DNA of 64,000 nt from Neurospora tetraspora (lineage: Eukaryota; Ascomycota; Sordariomycetes; Sordariales; Sordariaceae): the NCBI RefSeq assembly GCF_033439725.1, contig NW_026944387.1:4464001-4528000 (forward strand), given 5' to 3'. The notes beneath the pieces are model-generated. The model was given only the letters and a program-made list of their open reading frames with translations. It was not told the origin of the DNA and did not search any database. Below, piece after piece: positions 1 to 9,590 of the stretch. The translations under genes were made by a program, and so were the position numbers. The first letter of the stretch is position 1. Every line of letters begins with the position of its first letter.

Positions 1-2797
1 AGAGAAGAGCTGCGGCTCGAGGGGTGCCTTTTGACCCTCTCGTCCCACAGCTTCTTCACGCCTGGCCGACGGTTGTCACAACTGAGACCTCGGTCAGGCA
101 CTCTTTCCTCTTCGCCCCCTTGCCAAGCCCGGTTGTCATCTTTGGCACCGGTTGTTCTTTCCTTCGGCCACGCCCTCACCCTTGGATCCGGACCTTTCTC
201 CCCGGGTTACTCCTTCCTCCTTTGCTTTTCTTCGGTCCTGGCACGGTTTTCGTCACCTTGGCTCCGGCTCTGGTTTCTTTTCCTGTCGGTTTTCTTCGGC
301 TTTCTTGCTCGGTTGTTCCTGCGGTCCCGCCCTTCGTCGACGCCCGCCCCCGCTCGTTCCTTCCTTCCGCTCCGGCATCCGCTCCTCTTCGCTTTCTGCC
401 CGCGGCTTTTACTTCTTCGCCGGTGCTTTTCTTCGGCCGTTCCTTCTCTCGCCCGGTTTTCTTCGGTTTTCCCGCCTCTGGTCCTCCGTCCCGCGGTCCT
501 GCCCCCTGCGGTTGCTTTGCCTTGCCTGGCCCCCTTTTTTCTTCTTTCGTGGTGCGGCGCTCTCAGCTCGGCGGTTGTCGACTCTAGCTGGGGCTGTTCT
601 TTCCTTTGCTCGGCTTCGGCTGTCCTCCGCCCTGGCCTCGCAACACTCCCGGTGACTCCCCACTCGGTCGTTGTTTTCTTGTTTTCGCCCGCCTCGGCTC
701 TTTTCCCGGTCAAGTGGGCCTCTGCCAGCGGCCCTTCCTGCCCAGCCAACAAGCCAAGCCTATCTGGTTTCTTGGGCTCGGGGTCTGGGCCTAGCACGCC
801 CCAAAGACTTTCGGAAAGGGTAGATAACTTCTGGGAGGAGGCATCGGTGGACAAATGGAATGTGTCGTTGGACACCGGATATGTGTCTGGGAAGTCGTGT
901 TTGGGCGTTTGGGCTCCGGGAATGGGTTCTTTGTGGTTTCGGTCTGGTCTCGTTTTGTCGTGTGGCTCAGGGTTTTGCTGGTGTTGGGGTTCTTATGTTT
1001 GAGTATAAAATGAATGAATGAACTTCTTTGCTCTTGCTTTTCTTGCTGATTCTTCCATGGCCTTTCAGTTGACGTGATTATAGTGACATTGCCCTGCATT
1101 ACTACTGCAATGCATGACGCAGAATGTGCGTAAAGTGAGAGCGCCCTCGTAACAACGCACCTTTTGCAGCTGAAATCGCTCATCCAGCACCAAAACCACT
1201 ACAAAAGCTGCCCAACCAAAGATCAAAGGTAACAACAACCCTTTTCAATTCCTTGCCTCAATCATCCAGCACCAAAAAACCACTACAAAAGCTGCCCAAC
1301 CTCAATCCACTGCGCCCATCGCCCCCGGCATCAGAAGGTCCAGGACGTCCATCGAGACGGCCCGCCCTGAAGCCTGCCCAAGACAAGTCGCAACACTACA
1401 GCTTCGACACTAGTAGCGCCTTCTATACAGCAAATTGCGTCCTAATGGGAGGCGGTTGACTGACATCTCGGTAAAGACTACCGAGTAGGTCCCGACGGTC
1501 TCCGGCTCAAGCATACAGAACGCGGATGTAAAGAATGCTAACGTGATTTCGCCGGGGGTTGCGATCCGCCTTTGGAATCTCTCAGCTGTGGTGATGATTT
1601 GACGCTGGGAGGCCTCGTCGTTGGCCTAGATGCAGAGGACAAGGCAGACCGTCAACCTCCAGCTCCGTTACAAGAGGGAATCCGGCCGCCCGCGAGGCAG
1701 TACACAACAATCACAAGCCACAGCGAGAGGAGGCAGAAGGGGAAGAGGAGGCACACCGAGCACGTCACGCAGTACACCAGCTGGCACACATATCGCTAGC
1801 ACCCAAGCCCAGTAGAGGGCGGCTGGGCAACTGGGCGACTCGCTGGGCGGCTGAGCCCTTGATGACCTCAATGTCCCGGACGCCAGTGGAATACCTGTAC
1901 TTCCACCTCCCTGACCACATCCACCACACCACCTCATGGAGCCTGGCCGTTGTCGTACTCTCATGCCAGCATTAGCGCAGTACCTCATCGAGCTCCAGCT
2001 TGAAGAGGACTTTCAGCAGTGGGAAACCCACAGACACCAAGAGATTGTCGACATGGTGTCACAATGAGCCCTCTCTACATCAATATTTGTGAAAGGGGCA
2101 TTTGAACTTCGTCTGAGTGGGAGGTAAGAGAATCCTGCATGACCACCGAAAAATTGCCCCTGCAACTTCCTTCTTGCATTATTGTGTCTTTCTTCTCCTC
2201 CACTTCTGAGTCTATGGCTTTTCTTCAAGTTCATTTCTTCGATCAACCATCTTATTTCGTGACAGCTACACAGGCAGCCTATCACAATGCTACCCCTGCT
2301 TTTTCCCCTTGGGCCTTCTTTTCCACACACCACAATCTTGAAGCCAAGGCATTGTGACATCTCCTGAAGCGCCCTTATCTAACCTTGCTCCCATGTTATC
2401 GGCAAATCACAACGAGGAGGAGCAGAAGAACAAGCTCTCCAGTCATCTCAACGAACAGACTCAGTCATCCCAGGCAAGCACCAAAGGCGCCTCGATCTTC
2501 TCCCAACCTATGGTGGTAATGTAGGAGACCGTTATTCCTCGGCGTGCAACGCAGGCGGCTTGAGTTTTCAAACTTCCATTTCGTGAGAGCAATACATCTT
2601 CAACGTGCATTGTTCTGCTCGCATGTACGGAAGCCACCAGGTACCTAATCTATCCTACATCTTCTGGTGTTTTCTCCAGTTTTCCCTCAAACCCACACAG
2701 CCGTTCGATAGCACGTTAACTCCATGCTCAAGTTCCCACGCGTTGAAGTCTACCTAGGCTCCGGTTATCACCGGCCAATGGGTATACCATCATGCAT
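1..2797. other. Gene-poor stretch, no supported gene
   Basis: No gene is supported here. The first 1 kb is strongly pyrimidine-rich on the plus strand and is read on the minus strand (875-207) as an Arg/Glu/Lys-rich open frame of 222 codons. Several overlapping frames are open as well, so composition alone may keep them open. A small plus-strand frame of 43 codons (1936-2067) has protein-like composition (QYLIELQLEEDFQQWETH) but no upstream exon was found. The rest shows only short frames. Confidence 0.5.
1181..1301 (+). repeat. Pair of 37-39 bp direct repeats
   Basis: The stretch 1181-1217 recurs almost exactly at 1263-1301, with two extra A bases in an A run. It starts CATCCAGCACC and ends GCTGCCCAACC. 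The copies lie 82 bp apart, start to start. This looks like a local tandem duplication of about 80 bp whose spacer has diverged. Confidence 0.8.
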
Positions 2798-3184
2798 TCA
2801 GCGGCTCAGCGCAGCATTGATGAAAGCATTGACGGACGGTGCATACGCCACTGCCCCTTGCTCCAACTTCAGCTCGTCCAACCGGGGATTTAACCAGACA
2901 TAAGGAATAGGTCTCCTCAACCCAAGGAATACCTTTTTATACACCTTCAGCCCTACTTCGCGGGATTCTCGGCAGGTTGAGAGTATGGCGGGCGGTGGCG
3001 TCAATGAGACTAGGCGGTGGGTCCACTGGGGTTGATGGAAGAGTTGATTGAGAACGAGGAAGTCAACTTCGACACGGCGTGGCGAGATGGTCGCTTCCCA
3101 GATCAGGAGGCGGAGCTCATAGGGGAGGCGGGGCAAGGGGTGGAAGGTGGGAGGGGTTGTGGTCGGAGAGGTAGTCTGGGACAT
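2798..3184 (-). CDS. 2EXR-domain protein, short paralogue
   Basis: Single-exon frame of 128 residues if it starts at the Met at 3184 (MSQTTSPTTTPP). An in-frame Met at 3241 is an alternative; the first-Met choice was made by comparison with the neighbour at 4723. The protein has the opening of the fungal 2EXR family: FHPLPRLPYELRLLIWEATI near residue 12, then CRESREVGLKVYKKVF, then YVWLNPRLDEL. The family is widespread in fungi and its molecular role is unknown. It is about half the length of the plus-strand paralogue and ends soon after the YVWLNP block, so it has lost the C-terminal half or is a short member. It heads the same way as the damaged copy at 3497-4197. Confidence 0.65.
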   Translation of the reverse strand: MSQTTSPTTTPPTFHPLPRLPYELRLLIWEATISPRRVEVDFLVLNQLFHQPQWTHRLVSLTPPPAILSTCRESREVGLKVYKKVFLGLRRPIPYVWLNPRLDELKLEQGAVAYAPSVNAFINAALSR

Positions 3185-3496
3185 TTTGATGTCTTGGGGG
3201 GTTTTGCTATAAGGTTGGGTACTTGGGATGAGCTTGTTCATGTTGTTGACAACCACGCTGGTAGTGCTTAACGCGGCGGGAGTGTGGTCAGCTCTGTTTA
3301 TGCTGATGCTGATGATGTGTTGTAGTAGCAGGAAAACCCGGGATAATATAGTGTTTTCAGTAGTTCTGCTCGTCGAGACGAGCAGGTTCTGAATCACTTC
3401 CAGAGTATTGTCAGGTGAAAGACTGAAAGTGTGAAGTGCAAAGACAAAGAAGTGTCGCATTTTCCACCATCATCCTTGCCGTCCAGACAGCATCTT

Positions 3497-4197
3497 TCAT
3501 TCTGGTTCACGCAAGTTCCCGATCGCATTAATCTTCTTCAACACCAAAACCCACATGTCCCCATCGGTCTTCCCATCCTCGCCCCTCTCTCCATCCGTAT
3601 CCTCATCTCCATCTCTACAACTTCTTCCCCAATCCATACTCCTCCACCCCTCCATGAACGCTCCATCACTCCCTCCAGGTAGCCAATCTGGCGGCAACCC
3701 CAGGTGCGCATACTCACACGGGATACACACACAAATCTCCCTCAACTGCCCAAATTTTTCCCTTATTTTCGTTTCCAACAGGCGAACATCACGCTTCCTC
3801 CATACATACCCCGCCCTTTCCGCCCTATGATGATGAAGCTCAATTCTCAGCCGCTTAATATTCGGCCGATACTCATTGAAGAGCCATGTTGACGGGCCGC
3901 CGATGTCAATCATATCCAGCTCAAAATTGACCCAGATATACCGAGGGCGTCCATAGAGGCTGCCATCGAAGTAGGGCAGGGACAGGTTGGAGAATTGGTA
4001 GCCGCCTTGGATATGAAGACCTACGTTGCGGGATTCGCGGCAGGTGTGGAGGATTGGTGGTGCTGGCGTCACCCCGTCGTCGTCGTCATTGTAGGTGCTG
4101 GCGCGGACGTCAATAATGCGCGGAGAAATGGTTGCTTCCCATATCATGAGGCGGAGCTCGATGGGGAGCCGGGGGAAGAGGTGGAAGGTGGTACCAT
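3497..4197 (-). pseudogene. 2EXR-domain paralogue with out-of-frame start
   Basis: The body of the frame clearly codes for a 2EXR protein: FHLFPRLPIELRLMIWEATI, then HTCRESRNVGLH, then RYIWVNFELDMIDIGG, the same order as in the intact copy at 4723-5403. The ATG that matches the start of that copy (4197) is separated from the conserved TTC codon by 11 bases instead of a multiple of three, so it is out of frame by one. The reading frame upstream of FHLFPRL has a stop and no Met. The only in-frame Met lies inside the 2EXR motif (4147) and would remove its first half. Either the gene is broken at its 5' end, or a small upstream exon or a sequencing error restores it. No suitable acceptor was seen just before the motif. 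Confidence 0.6.
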
Positions 4198-4397
4198 CGT
4201 GACGGGACCATTGAACGACATGGAGAGAATGCTGTTGATGGGGAAAACTTTAAGCTTAAAGACCTGTGGTGAGTCGGTCAGCGAACGAATGTCATACGAC
4301 TCATTGACGAGTTTGTTCGTCATGGTGATCACTCCCGCTTTGTTGCACCGCTTTTCCCACTCCTGAAACGACAGGTGCAGAGTCACTAGAGGCATGT

Positions 4398-4577
4398 GCC
4401 GTATAATCCTGGGAAAGTCGGTTTCCAGGACGGGCCGGCAACGCAGGGTTATAGCTCTGCTATTTGCTTCTACAGCCACGTACATACAGCCAAACGCAAC
4501 TGGCAGTCCTTTAACCCTACCGGATCCGCACGATTATGCCTGACCTGGAAACCGACTTTCCCAGGATACGGTACTCT
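4398..4577. repeat. Inverted repeat in the divergent 2EXR promoter
   Basis: A perfect 22-bp inverted repeat: 4408-4429 (starts CCTGGGAAAGTCGG) matches the reverse complement of 4544-4565. The arms extend on their outer side to about 31 bp with a 3-base gap (GTGCCGTATAAT against GTACCGTAT). The loop is 114 bp. It lies between the divergent paralogues starting at 4197 (minus) and 4723 (plus). It could be a foldback insertion or a paired regulatory site; no target-site duplication was identified. Confidence 0.85.
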
Positions 4578-4722
4578 GCCGACTGACGAATCATGCGTCG
4601 CTGACATAAGCGTGCACGACTTACCTAGGTAGGCAGCCATTGAACATATGTCGGGTCGATACAGAAGTCATCGCAACAAACCACAACACCTCACCTTGAC
4701 GAAATCGTTCAAGGACATCACC

Positions 4723-5403
4723 ATGGCTCCCACCACCACCTTCCACCCCTTCCCTCTCCTCCCCCTCGAGCTCCGTCTCCAGATATGGGAATCAACCATC
4801 ACCCCACGCACGGTCTCCCTCCGCGTCGGCACCCACTGGCGCCCATTCACCGCCACACCCGCCTACTACTACAGCCTCCTCTCATCCACGCCAACATGTG
4901 CACCACCACCAGCCCTCCTAGCGCTCCTGCACACCTGCCGCGAATCCCGCGAAGTCGGGCTGAAGGCGTCGTACCAGCGAGCATTCTCGGAATGGGACAC
5001 GGACCGCGGCGGCGACGTTCCACATCTAGAGGTACCGCCGCGTGCGCCAAGGTATCTCTGGGTGAACTTTGACTTGGACATGATTGATATCGGGGGGTTG
5101 GGTATTCAGTTTGTGGAGCGGTACAAGAGGCAAATCAGGCGGTTGAAGATGGAGCGCAATAGGACGAGCACGGTGGGGAGACATGAATTCAGGGCTTTGA
5201 GGGGGGAACTGCAAAGGGGGGAGTGGGAAAAGTTGAGGGAGGTTGAGATTGTTGTTCGGGATGATGCGTGGTTTCCTGAGAGTTGGAGGGGGGATGGGAT
5301 GTTTGTGGAAGGGTGGAAGTTGGATGTGAGGAATCGTGAGAATGGGACGGGGTATACTTTGTTGATGGAGAAGATGGGTGGTGATAATGCTCTTTGTGGA
5401 TGA
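4723..5403 (+). CDS. 2EXR-domain protein
   Basis: Single-exon gene of 226 residues from the Met at 4723 (MAPTTTFHPFPLLP). The frame is open back to a Met at 4648, which would add 25 residues; the later start is preferred because the conserved block begins right after it. It has the 2EXR opening (FHPFPLLPLELRLQIWESTI), the HTCRESREVGLKASY block and RYLWVNFDLDMIDIGG, then a basic region (YKRQIRRLKMERNR) and a Trp-rich end. This is the most complete of the three local copies and the reference for judging the other two. The family is confined to fungi and has no established biochemical role. Confidence 0.75.
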   Translation: MAPTTTFHPFPLLPLELRLQIWESTITPRTVSLRVGTHWRPFTATPAYYYSLLSSTPTCAPPPALLALLHTCRESREVGLKASYQRAFSEWDTDRGGDVPHLEVPPRAPRYLWVNFDLDMIDIGGLGIQFVERYKRQIRRLKMERNRTSTVGRHEFRALRGELQRGEWEKLREVEIVVRDDAWFPESWRGDGMFVEGWKLDVRNRENGTGYTLLMEKMGGDNALCG

Positions 5404-5549
5404 GCAGAACGGGGGTTTTGGAAATGGGTGAGGTGCAGGAATCGGGTTGAGTGTTTGAGCTTGGTGGAGGGATTCACTTTTCCAAAACAGAGAAAGGGAA
5501 AAGAGCAAAAAAAGATGGGAAATAAAACGATGCCAGGTCGAAAAACGGC

Positions 5550-5556
5550 AAAAAAA
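5550..5556 (-). terminator. Pol III T-run after tRNA-Trp
   Basis: Seven A bases on the plus strand give a T7 run on the minus strand, 17 nt past the tRNA 3' end. This is the usual RNA polymerase III stop signal. Confidence 0.7.
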
Positions 5557-5573
5557 TGATGCTTAGAAGCTTT

Positions 5574-5644
5574 GACCCCAACCCGATTTGAACGGATAAC
5601 CTTTCGATCTGGAGTCGAACGCGCTACCGTTGCGCCATGAGGCC
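5574..5644 (-). tRNA. tRNA-Trp (anticodon CCA)
   Basis: A 71-nt cloverleaf without intron. Acceptor arms GGCCTCA and TGGGGTC pair with two G-U pairs. D arm GCGC-AACGGTA-GCGC. Anticodon arm TTCGA-CTCCAGA-TCGAA has CCA at the anticodon position, so it reads UGG (Trp). T arm ATCCG-TTCAAAT-CGGGT. CCA is not encoded. A T7 run follows. The anticodon stem is a perfect palindrome and the acceptor stem is G-U rich, but nothing rules out function. Confidence 0.9.
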
Positions 5645-6157
5645 TTGTTGAAAGAAAGCGGTGGAACTGGTACTTATCAGTTCAAATCGCAAGTGGGAAC
5701 GGGACGCTTCGTTCCGTCTCGGCTGTTGCTGTTTTGGGAGGGAGGGCAGTGAGCGGCATCATTTTTCTTTGTTGAATTTCGACATTTCGTTGCGATGTCT
5801 TGGCAGAATGACGCCAACGACGACACCGAACACTAGAGGTAGCCAAGAGAACGACTGTTGTCGCAGTCTCAACACCTGCCAGCTGTGATATCGTGGCGAC
5901 TTGGTTCCCGCGTGGCTCGCGCTTTGCATATGCATGGGATCGCATTGCATCCGCTCATAGATGATGCCTCGCTAGTCGCCAGTCGGCACAACCGCCGTGG
6001 CTTTGAGCGATCCGACGCTGAGGCTTTCAGCAGCATACCGTTTGGCGATCTAAGCCTGATCAGACTCGGTCGATACTTTTCCGGTGGTGATAAGTACGTA
6101 GGTGGCCCTTTGGGAGATGTTGATGATGCCACTTTCGGAGGTTCCATTTGGGGCTGA
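5645..6157. other. Intergenic, nothing recognised
   Basis: Only short overlapping frames in both directions; no conserved motif or exon-like structure was seen. Confidence 0.5.
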
Positions 6158-8249
6158 AATTCGATAGTCGATGGAGAGAAGTGGTCAGATGACACGACCC
6201 TATACCCAAAGCTTCCTAACCCTATGGTCCGTATATTTACATACAAAATTGGTCCGACCTATAAAAGAAAAAGATTGATACAATTATTACAATACGTATT
6301 CGTACGGAGTTAATATTAATTTTTAATCTATCCTTAATTTATCGACGATATATTTTGTATTCACTTATTTTAAATTATACTAAAATTTTCTACCTTCTCC
6401 AATACCCGTATCAAGTTATTAATAATCCATCTAAGGGTTTTATTAGGAGGGGGGGTAAATAGGTATATTGATTATAGGAAATTGTAATAATATATAAGAT
6501 AGTTTCAATATCGATTAGAATATAAAAATTAATAGTAATATTACAATTTCGAATTTTAATAATATTATAGCTTTAAATATAATGGATCTTTGATTTATTA
6601 ATAATAATTTTTTAATAAGTCCTAAATATATTAAGGAAAGATCCATTTACTATAGTACGTCCTTCTTATTAATATAATATTTGTTTTAATATACGTTTTA
6701 ATATATAATAAATTGGGTATAGAATATTTTAAATACCCTTTAATAATTAATTCAACGTATAATTAATATTAATTAAAATTATTAAGAAGGTTAATAAAAA
6801 AGTATATTCTCTCTCCCGGCTTCGAATTTTAATATTTTAGTTAATAACGACTATAGCCGGTAATTATTTAAATAAAAATAAATTTTAAATATAATACTAA
6901 TTATTAAAAATATATTTTAAATAAAAATTTACCTTACTTATATACTAAATGAATTTATATAACGATTTAAATTTTTTATAATTTGATATTTCCTAACGCA
7001 TCCTAGTCGCCTATACCTAACTAATTATTGAAATAGTATTAATAGAAGATAATTATCTTCGATTAGGTTAAAGTAATACAAAAATTGTTTAAAGATAAAT
7101 TAAAGATAAATTTATATTTAATAGTTGGCTTAATTAAAAGGACTTTATTTTATCGGAAGCGGATTTTAAATAAAAGGTTTATAACCTCTTCGTCGATTAT
7201 AGTAGTAAACCCTTATTAGTACGCGTACCAAATTCGCGGGTCTAAATATTTATAATATTTAATACTAAAGCATTTATAAATAATATAATAGTATATAGCA
7301 TTATTTAAATAATTGAACGAAGTATCTTTAATTAGTATTTTCCTTTCTATATAATATTAGATTGGTAATATTATAAATTAATTAAGGATTGATCCTATAT
7401 ATATTATTAATTTATTTCGGATTACTCTATTTTATATACTTCGTCCTACGGGGTTTTAATTTAAACTTCGGTTAAACCTTTAATATTTACGTCGTAGGCT
7501 ACGTTAGGAATAGAAGATTCAGGGTATTTTAGAATAGTTATAGTATAATATATTATTTAAACGAAATTAGAATATTAATCAATATTATCGGATAAAATAA
7601 ATATTAGGCCTATAATTTTAATCTTTATATAATTAATATTATTATATCATCGATTAATAAGAGATATATTTAAAATATGCTAATAATATATTAACTATAT
7701 TTATTAAGAGGTTGGTTAGCATCGATATATTAAGAGGGGTTATATCTTTTAATTCTTTTAACTTATTAAATTCGGCCGCTATACTATTTATTTATTCTAA
7801 ATTAAATATCGGTAATAGTTTAATAAAAACTACATTATTCTATTTAATTAAATCGATCTTAGTAATAATAGCCAAAATATTAACGTTAGAAATACTATTA
7901 TTAACTATTTTATAAAGATAATTTAAGGATATATTAGAAATAATTTACGGGCTATTCGTGTATATAACGAGGAGATATCGGTCGCAATCGGTTTATGGCC
8001 GTATTTAGATGTACGATCGTTAATATTTAAGAAGAGTACTTAAAAACGCGAGTAATATTATTTTTCTATAGGGAACTTCGAGCGAGCGATTAATTGTTTC
8101 TCTACGGGGAAAGAAAATATTAAGGGGACGAGGGTCGGATGAGATTTTTCACAGTGTGGGGTCGGTCTTGGCGTATCCACTTAGGTTAGGAAACTTTAGT
8201 AATAGGGTCGGGTCATGTGAGTACTCGATGGAGAGCGAGGTATCGAATT
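6158..8249. mobile_element. RIP-degraded element with imperfect TIRs
   Basis: About 1.9 kb of extremely AT-rich DNA rich in TTAATA and TATTAA, with no coding capacity, bounded by GC-normal ends that match each other inverted. The best-matching ends are around 6187-6220 and 8177-8212: GACCCTATACCCAAAGC on the left against GACCCTATTACTAAAGT on the reversed right, then TTTCCTAACC/CTTCCTAACC in both. The match can be followed outward, weakly, to AATTCGATA (6159-6167) and its complement (8241-8249). The differences inside the ends are mostly C to T, as RIP produces. The inverted ends suggest a DNA transposon; the superfamily cannot be read because the interior is ruined. An 11-bp direct repeat (TCGATGGAGAG at 6168 and 8225) lies near the two edges. 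Confidence 0.65.
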
Positions 8250-9472
8250 CGGACGAGGTCAATGCGCCAGGCCGGGGTAGGGGCCGGGGAAAACGCCTTT
8301 TCCGTCCGTCCTTGCGGCCTCCCGTTGCAGCCACCACATGGAAGGAAACAACGGTGCACTGTCTTGCATTCCTTCCGTGGGCGGGAGCAGGCTGTCTGCA
8401 TATGGGAAGGAGGAACCACACACGATGGACAAATGCGTGCAGTAAAGGCAGGAGCGGGCCCCAACTCCATGCGGGCCACTGCAGGTACCCGGGCCGCATT
8501 TTGTCAATCGTTCGTCCGACGTCAACTTCCTTTCGACTTCAATCCAGTGTTCTCCATGGCGAACTTTGACCAAACTTGCTTTGCGCCCAGGACCATGAGT
8601 CGACGACACCTCCTTACGACTCTGAAGCTGGCCAATATTGGAAGACTCAATCCCAGAACTGCGCTCGGATACCATCATACATCAAAACCACGAGGCCTCT
8701 GTCAATAGTGCCGGATCCTGATCACAGGCCTCCGGATCCACGATGCAAGGACGACCGGGCATTCTAGACCTCTTTTCTCTTCTCCACCTTTTCCAAGCTT
8801 GTCACCGTCCAATTCCTCCTTCGGCACTTCAGCTCCCAATTATCTCGTGGCTTTCTCCAAGCAGATGCCAATCCCTGGGCAGAAGTTGAATTCGGCAGCA
8901 TGGCCTTCCCCACGTGAGGGTGACAGCTAGTCTGTCTTGGCCCGTCAAGGTAAGCGACATCATACACATTAACTGATCTCCTGGCACTGGGGAAGCAGTA
9001 CGCTCAAGTGTGGCTGCTGGTTCCAAGCTGATATCATCACTAACTAACGACCAAATCGTCCCAGGATAACCGCCGGTGCGACACATCTTTCTCCCTTCAG
9101 CTCCGATCAGGGCAGCATTGGCATGGTCTATCATGCCCCTTTGGATTCGGATATCGACTTTGTTGCGCAGCCTGTGAGTATGCCTCGTCAAGCAGAACAC
9201 CATCATGGGTCTCTGTCAAGGATCGGCCAGCGTACTCGCTGTGATGGCCTTCAATAGTCGGGCTCGCTTGCGAGATGGACTGGCCACTCAACGACGAGGC
9301 GGACGTCACAGCATCTGGTCTTCACCACATCGACTCACGGAGGTGCCGTGATGCCAAATTGAGCAGAGCCATTGGCTCATGGCAACACGAGCATGGTGTG
9401 TTGGTCTCCAGGATGTGTTGGTTGAGGGGAACCAAGACAAAATAGAGGCTTCTTGAGGTCGGAAATGCCATG
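8250..9472. other. Intergenic, nothing recognised
   Basis: Overlapping short frames on both strands without recognisable motifs. The last part is the upstream region of the protease gene. Confidence 0.5.
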
Positions 9473-9479
9473 TATAAAA
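9473..9479 (+). promoter_or_regulatory. TATA box of the protease gene
   Basis: TATAAAA, 118 bp upstream of the ATG at 9591, followed by a CA-rich leader typical of fungal 5' UTRs. Confidence 0.55.
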
Positions 9480-9590
9480 CCCTCTTTCCGTCCTCGCACC
9501 GACACAACACATTCCATCACCATCACAATCACACCACCAGTCCACAGCACTCCCCGACACTCAGACAACTTCCAGTCTCCATCGCCCATC

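Noticed and set aside
31-1002. Open frame of 323 codons on the plus strand
   Set aside because: Leu/Ser/Pro/Arg-only composition that follows from the C/T-rich sequence; the other frames are open as well.
7712-7915. Ile/Leu-rich frame in the AT-rich island
   Set aside because: Expected by chance in A/T-biased degraded sequence; no motif.
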